DNA from: Haloferax sp. Q22
GTDB taxonomy: Archaea; Halobacteriota; Halobacteria; Halobacteriales; Haloferacaceae
Assembly (NCBI RefSeq): GCF_001482285.1
Contig: NZ_LOEP01000032.1
Coordinates: 100,141 to 164,140 of the forward strand
Direction: 5' to 3'
Length of the DNA: 64,000 nt
Positions 25,137-33,277 of the stretch are shown here, piece after piece (the first letter of the stretch is position 1; each line of letters begins with the position of its first letter). The position numbers were made by a program, and so were the translations under genes. The notes beneath the pieces were generated by a model, which saw only the letters and a list, made by a program, of their open reading frames with translations, searched no databases and was not told the origin of the DNA.

Positions 25137-25520
25137 ATGCGTCTCGCACTTATTGCTCACGACGAGAAGAAGCCGGACCTCATCTCGTTCGCCGAGGAGC
25201 GACAGGCCGACCTCGAACGCTTCGAACTCATGGCGACGGGGACGACCGGCCAGCGACTCATCGACGCCACGGGCCTCGACATCGAGCGCAAGCAGTCCGG
25301 GCCGCTCGGCGGAGACATGCAGATCGGCGCGGAGATCGCCAGCGAGACCTGCGACGGCGTCATCTTCCTCCGCGACCCGCTGACCGCTCAGCCCCACGAA
25401 CCGGACATCACCGCGCTGCTCCGCATCTGCGACGTTCACCAGACGCCGCTGGCGACCAACCTCGCCAGCGCGGACGCCGTCCTCGACGAACTCATCCGAC
25501 AACTCGACGGCGAGGAGTAA
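25137..25520 (+). CDS. mgsA: Methylglyoxal synthase
   Basis: Converts dihydroxyacetone phosphate to methylglyoxal and phosphate, a glycolytic overflow route. A 127-aa protein similar in size to bacterial MgsA, minus a few terminal residues. Visible are [37 protein letters not shown] (phosphate binding), [14 protein letters not shown] with the catalytic Asp60, and [26 protein letters not shown]. The presence of two glyoxalase-like domains at 61 kb makes a methylglyoxal make-and-detoxify pair conceivable, but they are not linked. Confidence 0.94.
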   Translation: MRLALIAHDEKKPDLISFAEERQADLERFELMATGTTGQRLIDATGLDIERKQSGPLGGDMQIGAEIASETCDGVIFLRDPLTAQPHEPDITALLRICDVHQTPLATNLASADAVLDELIRQLDGEE

Positions 25521-25626
25521 GTACCGGGACTGCGTCGCGTCGGGACTGAACCGCGCCGGGACCCCTGCGTCTCTCGTCTCGCTTTCCGCCGACTCGCGGT
25601 ATCAACCCTGAGAACGGCGGCGTATC

Positions 25627-25634
25627 CTTAATTA
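25627..25634 (+). promoter_or_regulatory. TATA-like box of the secreted 143-aa protein gene
   Basis: CTTAATTA centred 27 nt before the ATG at 25657. Confidence 0.5.
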
Positions 25635-25656
25635 GCAGCGCGCCGGAGGCGACGGT

Positions 25657-26088
25657 ATGAACGCCGCGACCCGCGCGTCCCTGACGCTCGCCGTGATTCT
25701 CGTCGTTGCGACCGCCCCGGTCGCCGCTGCGACCGGTCCGACCTCGCCGTGTTTCCCCGGAGAGGGCCACCAGTTCGACATCGGCGGCGAGGGCGCGGGC
25801 ATCGACCTCGTCGTCTTCCTCTCGATGTTCGAGAACCTCGGCGGCGAGGGCGGCTTCGGGATGGAAGCCGGCGGCTCCGTCGGCAACGACTCCATCGTTC
25901 AACTTCGGGCGGGCGTCGCGTTCGACGGCATCGGCCCCGTCTCGGCGTTCCTCTCGAACCCCTTCTCGCGGTTCAGCGTCGTCTACGACTACTCGATGGA
26001 CCTCCCGATGTTCGCCGACTCGGGCGTCGAATCGAGCTACGAGGACGACGGCTCGCCGGTGAGCGGACTCGAAACGAAGTCCTGTTAG
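25657..26088 (+). CDS. Secreted haloarchaeal protein, DUF7332-like
   Basis: A 143-aa protein with an N-terminal Sec-type signal (ASLTLAVILVVATAPVAAA). The mature part contains CFPGEGHQFDIGGEGAGIDLVVFLSMF and a late KSC C-terminus, so two Cys may form a disulfide outside the cell. From memory it resembles a haloarchaeal family of unknown function (DUF7332). It is convergent with nth; the two stop codons abut (26088/26089) with no spacer. Confidence 0.7.
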   Translation: MNAATRASLTLAVILVVATAPVAAATGPTSPCFPGEGHQFDIGGEGAGIDLVVFLSMFENLGGEGGFGMEAGGSVGNDSIVQLRAGVAFDGIGPVSAFLSNPFSRFSVVYDYSMDLPMFADSGVESSYEDDGSPVSGLETKSC

Positions 26089-26895
26089 TCAGTCGGCGGC
26101 GGCCGCGGGATCGGTGACGGACTGCGCCGCCGCGTCGACGCCGACCATGTCGCACACGTCGGCCATCGGGCACGCTTCGGAGCCGTCGAGGCACGCGGGC
26201 TTGCGGGCTTTGCAGAACTCGCGGCCGAACTGAATCATCGCGGTGTGGCCGAAGCCGCATTTCTCGTGGGGGATGTCGCGTTCGAGCGCCGCCCGAACGC
26301 CTTCGTGGTCGGCGTCGGCGGGCGCGAGTCCGATTCGCCGAGCGATGCGGTGGACGTGCGTATCGACGGGGAAGACGCCGCCGCGGCCGCCCGCAAAGAG
26401 GAGGACGCAGTCGGCGGTCTTGGGGCCGACGCCCTTCATCTCCAAGAGTCGGTCGCGGACCGTCGCGGGCGCTTCCTCGCGGACGTAGCGGTCGAAGTCG
26501 GCCTCGCTTCCGAAGTCGGCCAGCACCTCCTCTGCGACGCCCTGGATGAGCTTCGACTTCTGGTTGTAGAGCCCGCCGGAGCGGATGGCCTCGACGATGC
26601 CTTCTCGGTCGGCCGCCGCCAGCGACTCGGCGAGGTCCTCGCCGCCGTACTGCGCCATGAGTTCGTCGTGGGCGGGCTGGCTCGCCTTGTCGCTCGTGTT
26701 CTGGCTCAGGATGGTTCGGACGAGACACTCGAAGCCGCCCTGCCCGCCGTAGGCCTTCTGCCAGTAGCGCTCGCCGAGTCGGTCGACGACGACCTCGGCG
26801 CGTGTCGTGGTCTCGGGGTCTGCGGGGTCGAACGCCGTCTCTCGGCCGCCGCCGCTCGCGCCGCCGCTGATGTTCTCGGAGGGTTCTTCGGGCAT
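26089..26895 (-). CDS. nth: Endonuclease III (DNA glycosylase/AP lyase)
   Basis: Base-excision repair of oxidised pyrimidines; 268 aa with an acidic N-terminal extension of about 30 residues. The HhH-GPD core contains LLEMKGVGPKTADCVLLFAGG with catalytic Lys159 and FPVDTHVHRIARRIG with Asp178. The 4Fe-4S cluster ligands are C228, C235, C242 and C248. The spacing is x6-x6-x5, where E. coli Nth has x6-x2-x5, so four extra residues sit between the second and third Cys. The loop insertion probably keeps the cluster. Confidence 0.93.
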   Translation of the reverse strand: MPEEPSENISGGASGGGRETAFDPADPETTTRAEVVVDRLGERYWQKAYGGQGGFECLVRTILSQNTSDKASQPAHDELMAQYGGEDLAESLAAADREGIVEAIRSGGLYNQKSKLIQGVAEEVLADFGSEADFDRYVREEAPATVRDRLLEMKGVGPKTADCVLLFAGGRGGVFPVDTHVHRIARRIGLAPADADHEGVRAALERDIPHEKCGFGHTAMIQFGREFCKARKPACLDGSEACPMADVCDMVGVDAAAQSVTDPAAAAD

Positions 26896-26920
26896 GTCCG
26901 GAGGTTACGACCGCGCGGTG

Positions 26921-26925
26921 AAAAA
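26921..26925 (-). terminator. T-run after the DUF371 gene
   Basis: A5 on the plus strand (T5 in the transcript), 41 nt beyond the DUF371 stop and before nth. Confidence 0.35.
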
Positions 26926-26966
26926 CGCATCTCGTCGTCTCGCCCGGCCCACCGCTCGCGCGGGCG

Positions 26967-27392
26967 CTACTCGACTTCGATGGTGACCGTCAGTTCCGCG
27001 CCGTCGGCGAGCGCCGAGACGAGGTCGCGGTCGAAGCCGGCAGCGGCGTGGGCCGCGCCGACCGCGCCCGTCCGGTCGTCCACGTAGTCGCTCGTGCGGA
27101 AGACGACGCTGCGGTCGCCCTCGAAGGTGAGGTCCGGATGCCCGCGGGCGCGAACCGTCTGTTCGTAGGTGTCGTCGTCCGCGTCCACGCGGACGCGCAC
27201 GCCGATAGTGGCGTCGTGGGACTGACAGCCCTCGACGAAGGCCGGGTCGAAGTCGGCGGGCGTGCGGTCGGCCTCGACGCCGATGATGCAGTCGCCCGCG
27301 GGGGTGAGCCAGTCGTCTGTCGTCACCTCGAACGTGCTCGCGTGCTCGGCGCGCACGTGTTCGTGTCCGCGTGCGCGGATGACCTCTCTCAT
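26967..27392 (-). CDS. DUF371 family protein
   Basis: A 141-aa archaeal protein of the DUF371 family (COG2090). Conserved features are RARGHEHVRAEHASTFEVTTDDWLTPAGDCIIGVEAD at the start, RARGHPDLTFEGDRSVVFRTSDYVDDRTGAVGAAHAAAGFDRDLV later, and two related GH(E/P) motifs. The biochemical role is unknown. ATG at 27392 was chosen over the longer frame. An ATATAAATG-like TATA sits near 27440 on the same strand. Confidence 0.85.
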   Translation of the reverse strand: MREVIRARGHEHVRAEHASTFEVTTDDWLTPAGDCIIGVEADRTPADFDPAFVEGCQSHDATIGVRVRVDADDDTYEQTVRARGHPDLTFEGDRSVVFRTSDYVDDRTGAVGAAHAAAGFDRDLVSALADGAELTVTIEVE

Positions 27393-27691
27393 GGCGTGGC
27401 ATCCGACCCGACTCGGTTTAGCCCCCACGGTTCGCATCCCATTTATATGCGGTCATGCTAACGACTAACATGGTGAATACGGTCGATACGAGTGGTGTGG
27501 TAACTGTTTTCACCCGAATTTCCACCGAAGTATTTATTAACTGGTCGCCTGTATGTGTATGTACCTGAGCGCCTCCGGCGTTCCGGCGGCATCGCACGCA
27601 GAATGATCGGGAATTCTTATCCACGGTCGGTCGCACTCCCACGAGCAGCCGCCACGCACGGAGTGGTGATGGTATCGAGGATTGATTACGC
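27393..27691. other. Intergenic region with two divergent promoters and a leader
   Basis: About 300 nt without a gene. It holds a minus-strand TATA-like box near 27440 for DUF371. For the coiled-coil gene there are two candidate plus-strand boxes: TATTTATTAA (27531-27540, leader about 125 nt) and TTCTTATCC (27614-27622, leader about 45 nt). No small ORF worth calling was seen. Confidence 0.5.
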
Positions 27692-28615
27692 ATGGTAACG
27701 AAGCAGGAAGTACTTAGCGAGTTCGACGTGCAGGAACTCGACGAGGCACGAAACATCGATCTCCCAGACGAAAAGCTCGAGAGCGGCTCGAAAGGCGAAC
27801 TCATCAAACTCGCCGGTCAACTCCGTGACCGCCGCAATGAACTAAACCAGATGGCTTCTGAGCGCGCATCCAAGCGCGACGACCTCAACGCGATGACTCG
27901 CGAGAAGGTCGACGAAGCCCAGAAGCACCGCGAGAAGCGCGACGAGATGAACTCGCAGGTGCAGGAACACAAGCAGAGCCGTAACGAGCTCAACGCGAAA
28001 GCTAACGAGCTCTTCGACGAGGTCGACGAGATGAAAAGCGACCTCGAGCTCGACGACGGCAAGGACATCGACGAGCTCAAAGAGGAGATCGAGCAACTCG
28101 AGTTCCGCCAGCAGACCGAAGTCCTCTCGACAGAAGACGAGCGCGAGCTCATCGAGAAGATCGAGAACAAGCGCGAAGAACTTCGCCAGAAAAAGGACAA
28201 GGTCGAAGAGAGCGGTGACCTCGAAGAACTCATCGAAGAGGCAGAAGAGGTCCGCTCCGAGGCGTCCCAGCACCACCAGAAGGTGACCGAGCTGGCCGAC
28301 GACGCCCAGGAACACCACAACCAGATGATCGAGGCCTACCGCGAGGCCGACGACATCCGCGACAAGGCCGACGAGATGCACGAGCTCTTCGTCGAAGCCC
28401 AGGAAGCGGCCGACCGTCACCACGAGGACTTCGTCCGCGTTCAGAAGCGCCTCCGCGAGCTGGACAAGAAGGAAGAGCGCCAGCGCAAGGACTCCCGCGC
28501 CGAGGAGCGCGAAGCCGCCAAGGCCGAGGCCGAGGAGATCTACCAGAAGTTCAAGGAAGGCGAGACCCTCGAGACCGAGGACCTGATGAAGCTCCAGAAG
28601 TCCGGTCTGCTCTAA
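27692..28615 (+). CDS. COG1340-type coiled-coil protein
   Basis: A 307-aa, highly charged and almost entirely helical protein of the archaeal coiled-coil family COG1340. Long heptad-rich segments run from about residue 40 to 285 (LIKLAGQLRDRRNELNQMAS, LRQKKDKVEESGDLEELIEE, ADDIRDKADEMHELF). A conserved C-terminal YQKFKEGETLETEDLMKLQKSGLL matches the family end. No signal or membrane segment. Roles in ribosome or cytoskeletal functions have been suggested for relatives but nothing is firm. Its own promoter and leader point to a stand-alone, strongly expressed gene. Confidence 0.88.
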   Translation: MVTKQEVLSEFDVQELDEARNIDLPDEKLESGSKGELIKLAGQLRDRRNELNQMASERASKRDDLNAMTREKVDEAQKHREKRDEMNSQVQEHKQSRNELNAKANELFDEVDEMKSDLELDDGKDIDELKEEIEQLEFRQQTEVLSTEDERELIEKIENKREELRQKKDKVEESGDLEELIEEAEEVRSEASQHHQKVTELADDAQEHHNQMIEAYREADDIRDKADEMHELFVEAQEAADRHHEDFVRVQKRLRELDKKEERQRKDSRAEEREAAKAEAEEIYQKFKEGETLETEDLMKLQKSGLL

Positions 28616-28659
28616 ACTCCGGTCACTTTCTCTCTCTTCGTCGCGCTTGCGACGTATCA

Positions 28660-28666
28660 TTTTTAT
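28660..28666 (+). promoter_or_regulatory. TATA-like box of sppA
   Basis: TTTTTAT predicts a transcription start near 28690, just before a 5-codon ORF at 28692 that overlaps the sppA start. A pyrimidine-rich tract (28626-28637) just before may end the preceding transcript. Confidence 0.5.
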
Positions 28667-28691
28667 CCCGCTCGAAGCCCCAGCGACAGCC

Positions 28692-28709
28692 ATGAGTGAT
28701 TCACCGTGA
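28692..28709 (+). CDS. Five-codon upstream ORF overlapping the sppA start
   Basis: ATG AGT GAT TCA CCG TGA (MSDSP). Its TGA overlaps the sppA GTG as GTGA. The ATG lies at the predicted transcript 5' end, so it may be the leaderless start, with sppA read by re-initiation. Translation is a guess from position alone. Confidence 0.3.
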   Translation: MSDSP

Positions 28710-29707
28710 CCGACAGCTTCACGCGCATCTATCGGCTGGCTATCGTGGTCGTCTTCGCCGTCGTCGCGGCGGCGGTCGGCTGGGTCCTGTTTTACTCCGT
28801 TCCCGACACGCTCGCGGACCTCGCGGGGCTCCTCTTGGTTATCGGGACCGTCGTCGCCGCGCTCCGCGTCGGCGGCAGACTCGCCGCCTCGGCGTTCCCC
28901 GACTACGACGTGGCCGAAGTCGCCGTCGAGGGGCCGATTTCCCGCGACGGCGGCGGCGGTCCGGTTCCGGGTCGCGGTAGCGGGACGCCCGCCGACGACA
29001 TCGTCGAACAGATCGACGCCGCGGCCGCCGACGAGAACGCCGACGCGCTCCTCGTCAAACTGAACACGCCCGGCGGCGAGGTCCTGCCGAGCGACGACAT
29101 CCGCCGGGCCGCCGCCGACTTCGACGGCCCGACGGTCGCCTACGCCACCGACACCTGCGCCTCGGGGGGCTACTGGATCGCCAGCGGCTGCGACGAACTG
29201 TGGTCCCACGACGTGAGCGTCGTCGGCTCCATCGGCGTCATCGGCTCGTCGGTCAACGCCTCGGAGCTGGCCGACAAGGTCGGGCTCTCCTACGAGCGGT
29301 TCGCCGCGGGGAAGTACAAGGACGCGGGGATGGCCCTCAAGGAGCCGACCGAGGACGAACGCGAGTACCTCCAAGGCCTCATCGACGACTACTACGACGA
29401 CTTCGTCGAGCGCGTCGCCGAGGGCAGAGACATGGACCCGCAGGTCGTCCGCGACACGGAGGCCCGCGTCTACCTCGGCGAGGAGGCGCACGAACTCGGG
29501 CTGGTCGACTCGCTGGGTACCCGCGACGACGTGGAAGACCGACTCGCCGAACTCCTCGGCCGCGACGAGGTTTCGGTCCGAAAGTTCACCCCCGAGGTCG
29601 GCCTCACCGACCGGCTCCGCGGCGGCGTCGAGGGGGCGGCGTACGCCTTCGGTGCGGGACTCGCCTCGTCGGTCGACCCCGACGACGGCTTCTCGTTTCG
29701 GTTCTGA
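28706..29707 (+). CDS. sppA: Signal peptide peptidase SppA (S49 family)
   Basis: Membrane protease that degrades cleaved signal peptides; 333 aa. Two hydrophobic segments open the protein (IYRLAIVVVFAVVAAAVGWVLF and LADLAGLLLVIGTVVAALRV), which place the catalytic domain outside. The Ser-Lys dyad is Ser153 in TCASGGYWIASGC and Lys205 in AAGKYKDAGM, 52 residues apart as in short archaeal and Bacillus SppA. The motif KLNTPGGEVLPSDDIRR is also diagnostic. It starts with GTG at 28706, which overlaps the stop of a 5-codon ORF. Confidence 0.93.
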   Translation: MTDSFTRIYRLAIVVVFAVVAAAVGWVLFYSVPDTLADLAGLLLVIGTVVAALRVGGRLAASAFPDYDVAEVAVEGPISRDGGGGPVPGRGSGTPADDIVEQIDAAAADENADALLVKLNTPGGEVLPSDDIRRAAADFDGPTVAYATDTCASGGYWIASGCDELWSHDVSVVGSIGVIGSSVNASELADKVGLSYERFAAGKYKDAGMALKEPTEDEREYLQGLIDDYYDDFVERVAEGRDMDPQVVRDTEARVYLGEEAHELGLVDSLGTRDDVEDRLAELLGRDEVSVRKFTPEVGLTDRLRGGVEGAAYAFGAGLASSVDPDDGFSFRF

Positions 29708-29719
29708 CGACTGGGAGGC

Positions 29720-29726
29720 TTTTTAG
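29720..29726 (+). promoter_or_regulatory. TATA-like box of the DUF373 gene
   Basis: TTTTTAG 28 nt before the GTG at 29751. The T-run may also terminate sppA, 13 nt upstream. Confidence 0.5.
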
Positions 29727-29750
29727 CCCGCGCCCGCGTTCGTCTTCCAC

Positions 29751-30887
29751 GTGACAACGCTCGTCCTCTGTGTCGACCGGGCGAACGACATCGGCCGCAA
29801 GACCGGGCTCTCGACGCCCGTCGTCGGCTGGGAAGCGGTCCGGTCGCTCGTCACCGACGTGGGTCTCGCGGACCCCGAGGACTCAAGCGTCAACTGCCTT
29901 CTCGCGGCGTTGCGGACGACGCGCGAGCTCAGAGACGAGCGCGAGGACGCCGAAATCGCGGTCATCTCGGGAACGAGCGATAGCGCCGTCGGGGCGGACC
30001 GCGCCGTCGCGCGACAGCTCGACGACCTCGCCGAGCGCTACGATGTCGAGTCCGCGGTCGTCGTCATCGACAGCGCGGAAGACGAGCGGCTCGTCCCCGT
30101 CGTCGAGAGCCGGTTCCGGGTCGACGCGGTCGACCGCGTGGTGGTCCGGCAGGCCCACGACATCGAGTCGACGTACTACCTGCTCAAGCAGTTCCTCGGC
30201 GACGAGGAGCTTCGCTCGACGATACTCGTCCCGCTCGGCGTCGGACTGCTTCTCGTCCCGCTGCTTCTCGTCCAGTTCACGCCGGCGGTCGCGATGGCCG
30301 GGCTCGCCGCCCTCATGGGCGCGGTGCTCCTCTACAAGGGGCTCGCTATCGACGAGTTCCTCTCGGACGCGCCCGACCAGGTTCGCGACGCCCTCTACTC
30401 CGGACAGGTGTCGGTCGTCACCTACGCGGTCGCCGCGGGGCTGGCAATCGTCGGGCTGTTCCTCGGCGCGCTCGCCATCCGGACGCCGGGCGTCGGCGGG
30501 AGCGAGGAGGTGCTCGTCCCGTCGCTCCTGTTCGTCTACCACAGCGTCCCGTGGCTGGCGCTCGCCGCGCTGACCGCGAGCGCGGGCCGTCTCTTGGACG
30601 AACTCATCGGGAGCGAGCGCGTCTCCACATCGTACATGAACCTCCCGTTCGGCGTCGTCGCCATCGGGCTCGTCGTCCGCGGGTTCGCCGGGTTCCTCCT
30701 CGAACGACAGGGCGAGTTGGCGAATCTCGAACTGCTCGGGCGACTCGCGCTCACGCCGGTCCAGCGGCTGGCGATGTTCATCGTCGCCGGCATCGTCGTC
30801 AGCGCCGTGGGCGTCCGCATCTCGGCGAGCGTCTCGGACGACGCGCTCGAAGACGTGGTCGACACCCCGCGAGAAAACGAGAGTTGA
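29751..30887 (+). CDS. DUF373 family integral membrane protein
   Basis: A 378-aa archaeal protein of the DUF373 family (COG2237). The N-terminal soluble domain of about 150 residues begins TTLVLCVDRANDIGRKTGLSTPVVGWEAV and contains AVISGTSDSAVGADRAVARQLDDL, hinting at a nucleotide- or metal-binding Rossmann-like fold. From about residue 160 it has five or six membrane segments (for example ILVPLGVGLLLVPLLLVQF and YAVAAGLAIVGLFLGALAI). The function is unknown. GTG start at 29751 with leaderless spacing. Confidence 0.9.
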   Translation: MTTLVLCVDRANDIGRKTGLSTPVVGWEAVRSLVTDVGLADPEDSSVNCLLAALRTTRELRDEREDAEIAVISGTSDSAVGADRAVARQLDDLAERYDVESAVVVIDSAEDERLVPVVESRFRVDAVDRVVVRQAHDIESTYYLLKQFLGDEELRSTILVPLGVGLLLVPLLLVQFTPAVAMAGLAALMGAVLLYKGLAIDEFLSDAPDQVRDALYSGQVSVVTYAVAAGLAIVGLFLGALAIRTPGVGGSEEVLVPSLLFVYHSVPWLALAALTASAGRLLDELIGSERVSTSYMNLPFGVVAIGLVVRGFAGFLLERQGELANLELLGRLALTPVQRLAMFIVAGIVVSAVGVRISASVSDDALEDVVDTPRENES

Positions 30888-30902
30888 AGTCTTCCGTGCC
30901 GC

Positions 30903-30907
30903 TTTTT
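30903..30907 (+). terminator. T-run after the DUF373 gene
   Basis: T5, 15 nt after the stop at 30887 and before a convergent small gene. Confidence 0.45.
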
Positions 30908-30924
30908 CGCTTCGTTCCGCGCCG

Positions 30925-31116
30925 TTAGTTCGCCGCTCGGTACTCCCCGTGCTTGACGCCGATGGCGAGACAGACGGCCCCGAAGACGAGCATCGCGGGC
31001 GTCACCATCATCAGGACCGTACTCGTGGCCATCACGCCCATCCCGACGAGGGCTGCGGTTCCGACGACGACGAGCGCGACGAGCAGCGCGACAGTCCTGG
31101 GGAGGTCGAACTCCAT
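30925..31116 (-). CDS. Small two-span membrane protein
   Basis: A 63-aa protein with two hydrophobic stretches: TVALLVALVVVGTAALVGMGV (about residues 8-28) and STVLMMVTPAMLVFGAVCLAIGV (about 32-54). They are flanked by a short acidic N-terminus MEFDLP and a basic C-terminus KHGEYRAAN. It looks like a haloarchaeal small membrane protein (perhaps the DUF7333 group, from memory). ATG at 31116 preferred. No functional clue from neighbours. Confidence 0.6.
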   Translation of the reverse strand: MEFDLPRTVALLVALVVVGTAALVGMGVMATSTVLMMVTPAMLVFGAVCLAIGVKHGEYRAAN

Positions 31117-31184
31117 GCGGTTCTGTCGGGGCTCGTTCGACAAATCCGTTGCGGCTCCGCCCCACAAATCGAGAGGCGAACCGG

Positions 31185-31190
31185 AAAAAA
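31185..31190 (-). terminator. T-run after the aldo/keto reductase gene
   Basis: A6 on the plus strand (T6 in the transcript), 15 nt past the stop at 31206. Confidence 0.5.
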
Positions 31191-31205
31191 CGCAGGTCCA
31201 GTCGC

Positions 31206-32036
31206 TTACCAGAGCGCGAAGCCGGGGTCGACGCGGCGGTCTTCAACGTCGATGGCGTCGATGGCGGCCACGTCCTCGTCGTCGAGTTCGACCGCGAGCG
31301 ACTCCCAGTTGTCGCGGATGTGCCCCTCGCTGGTCGCCTTCGGAATCGCGGTGACGCCCTTCTCGCGGAGCCACGCCAGAGACACCTGGGCCTCGCTTGC
31401 GTCGTGCTTCTCGGCGATGTCGGACAGCACGTCGACATCGAAGACGTTTCCGCGGGCGAGCGGCGAGTACGCGACGATTTCGATGTCCTCATCGGCGCAG
31501 ACCTCGCGGAGCTCTTCTTGCTGGAGGAGCGGGTGCATCTCGATTTGGTTGGCGAAGGCACCTGACTCGGACAGTTCGGCGGCCTCGCGGACCTGCTCGG
31601 GCTCGAAGTTGGAGATGCCGACGCGCTTTGTCAGCCCGCGTTCGACGAGTTCGTCGAACGCCGCGAGGGTCTCTTCGGCGTCGTACGTGCGGGACGGCCA
31701 GTGGACGTACAGGAGGTCGACGGAGTCCACGCCGAGCTTTTCGAGGCTCGCTTCGGTGCTCTCGATGACGTCGTCGTAGGATAGCTCGTCAATCCACACC
31801 TTCGTCGCGAGGAACACCTCGTCGCGGTCGACGTCGGCGGCGGCGATGCCCTCGCCGACCTCCGCCTCGTTCCCGTACGCTTGGGCGGTGTCGATGTGGC
31901 GGTAGCCCATCTCCAGCGCCGTCTGCACCGCGTTTCGACACTCGTCGGCGTTCGTGTTCTTCCACGTTCCGAGCCCGAGCATCGGCATCCCGTTCGCTCG
32001 CGGTGCGTCGTCTGCTGAAGCGGCGTTCTCCGTCAT
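31206..32036 (-). CDS. Aldo/keto reductase
   Basis: NADPH-dependent reductase of aldehydes and ketones; 276 aa, an (alpha/beta)8 barrel. The catalytic tetrad is complete: Asp49, Tyr54 (HIDTAQAYGNE), Lys79 (ATKVWID) and His112 (LLYVHWPS). The cofactor region has VAYSPLARGN and IPKATSEGHIRDN. It is closest by motif to the 2,5-diketo-gluconate/xylose reductase-like group; the physiological substrate is unknown. ATG at 32036 chosen; the longer frame upstream is low quality. Divergent from the zinc-ribbon gene. Confidence 0.93.
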   Translation of the reverse strand: MTENAASADDAPRANGMPMLGLGTWKNTNADECRNAVQTALEMGYRHIDTAQAYGNEAEVGEGIAAADVDRDEVFLATKVWIDELSYDDVIESTEASLEKLGVDSVDLLYVHWPSRTYDAEETLAAFDELVERGLTKRVGISNFEPEQVREAAELSESGAFANQIEMHPLLQQEELREVCADEDIEIVAYSPLARGNVFDVDVLSDIAEKHDASEAQVSLAWLREKGVTAIPKATSEGHIRDNWESLAVELDDEDVAAIDAIDVEDRRVDPGFALW

Positions 32037-32207
32037 GGACGAACCGTGGGCCGCGAGTTGAAAAGGCGTTCCGAAAGGGCGGGCGAATTTCCGGCTCCCA
32101 CGGCCTGAAAATGTGTCACACGGGATCTCAAATGTTCGCTCCTCGATGCCACCCGAGGCCGCTCGACGCGTGGCGGCGGGTGGTTTATGTGCCATGTGGT
32201 AGCATAT

Positions 32208-32222
32208 TTGAACGGTGTTCAA
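32208..32222. promoter_or_regulatory. Palindrome at the start of the zinc-ribbon gene
   Basis: TTGAAC-GGT-GTTCAA, perfect 6-nt arms, ending 2 nt before the ATG at 32225. With TATA-like GGTTTATG near 32182-32189 the transcription start would fall at about 32211, inside the palindrome. Confidence 0.45.
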
Positions 32223-32224
32223 GA

Positions 32225-32422
32225 ATGTCGTCCGCATCAGAGCCGTTGACAGAAGAGAACACGAACGCGTTCGCGCACCGCATCGCGGGTGACTCGCTCG
32301 TCTACGAGTGCCCGAACTGCGAGTTCGGCGAGGTGCTGGTGACGGAACTCATCGAGTCCGACAACGCGCGGTGTCTCGATTGCGGGACGCGCTACCGGCT
32401 CAACATCGAGACGGTGGAGTAG
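32225..32422 (+). CDS. Small zinc-ribbon protein
   Basis: A 65-aa acidic protein with two CxxC pairs, C29-x2-C32 (YECPNCEF) and C50-x2-C53 (RCLDCGTRYRL). They would hold one zinc in a ribbon. Such stand-alone ribbons are common in haloarchaea; some act as small regulators or adaptors, but no role can be named. ATG at 32225, with a palindrome directly upstream. A T5 run lies 56 nt after the stop. Confidence 0.75.
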   Translation: MSSASEPLTEENTNAFAHRIAGDSLVYECPNCEFGEVLVTELIESDNARCLDCGTRYRLNIETVE

Positions 32423-32477
32423 CGAGCGCGTCGAAGGGACTCCCGGCGACGGCCTGACTCGGTCGGTCGCTCGGCGC

Positions 32478-32482
32478 TTTTT
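32478..32482 (+). terminator. T-run after the zinc-ribbon gene
   Basis: T5, 56 nt after the stop at 32422. Confidence 0.35.
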
Positions 32483-32526
32483 CGCGGCGGCGAGACTGTC
32501 ATGCTCTCTGCGCGCCTCTAGAGTGC

Positions 32527-33237
32527 ATGCCTCAACTACGTACAACCCTCGCGCTCGCGCTCGTCGTCACGCTCGCGGGATGCCTCGGCGGGCTCGGCGG
32601 TTCGACCACGTTCGCGGCCCAGCCCGCGACGATTCCCGCGTCGGCCTACGAGGCACACGGCTACGTCCACGGCAACAGCACCGTCGTCCCGCTTTCGTAC
32701 GACGTGGGCGTCGGCCCCGCCTCTCGTTCCGTCGGCGCGGACGTCTGGGTGTCCGGGTACTCGAAGACGACCGACGACGACGATATCACGGCTCTCGTAG
32801 TCGTTTCGTCGCCGAACGCCGAAGTCGCTGGCCAGTCGGTCAACCCGCTTTCGAACCTCGGTAACCGCGACCTCGTCGCGGCCGGTCTCGACGTGCTGGC
32901 CGACGCGCAGGCGCTCGGAAACGTCCCCGAGGTCAACGGCGTCCGCGAGGTCGGCGCGCGGAACGTCACGATGCTCGGGTCGGAGACGGAACTCGTCACC
33001 TACGCGGGCACGGTCGAAGTCGAAGCCGGCGAGACCACTGTCGACGGCGAGACGGTCGCCTATGAGGGCGGGACGGCCGAGGTAAGGCTCCACCTCGCGA
33101 CCGTCGAACACGACGGTGACGTGGTGGTCCTCCTCGCGGTCCACGGGGCCGACGTGGACGAGACCGACGCGGTCGCGGCGCTCGCGGGCGCTGTCGAGCA
33201 TCCGGGAACGGTCGAAAGAACGGTCGAAGTTCGGTGA
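32527..33237 (+). CDS. Secreted lipoprotein, DUF6517-like
   Basis: A 236-aa exported protein. The signal peptide (LRTTLALALVVTLAGC) carries a lipobox TLAGC with Cys19 as lipidation site. The mature part is acidic and beta-rich, with VWVSGYSKTTDDDDITALVVVSSP, ETELVTYAGTVEVEAGETTVDGE and a late HLATVEHDGDVVVLLAVHG. From memory it matches a haloarchaeal family called DUF6517, of unknown function. ATG at 32527. Convergent with korB. Confidence 0.75.
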   Translation: MPQLRTTLALALVVTLAGCLGGLGGSTTFAAQPATIPASAYEAHGYVHGNSTVVPLSYDVGVGPASRSVGADVWVSGYSKTTDDDDITALVVVSSPNAEVAGQSVNPLSNLGNRDLVAAGLDVLADAQALGNVPEVNGVREVGARNVTMLGSETELVTYAGTVEVEAGETTVDGETVAYEGGTAEVRLHLATVEHDGDVVVLLAVHGADVDETDAVAALAGAVEHPGTVERTVEVR

Positions 33238-33277
33238 GCGGTCGGCGCGGCGTCGACCGCGAGTTCGGCGGTCGTCG

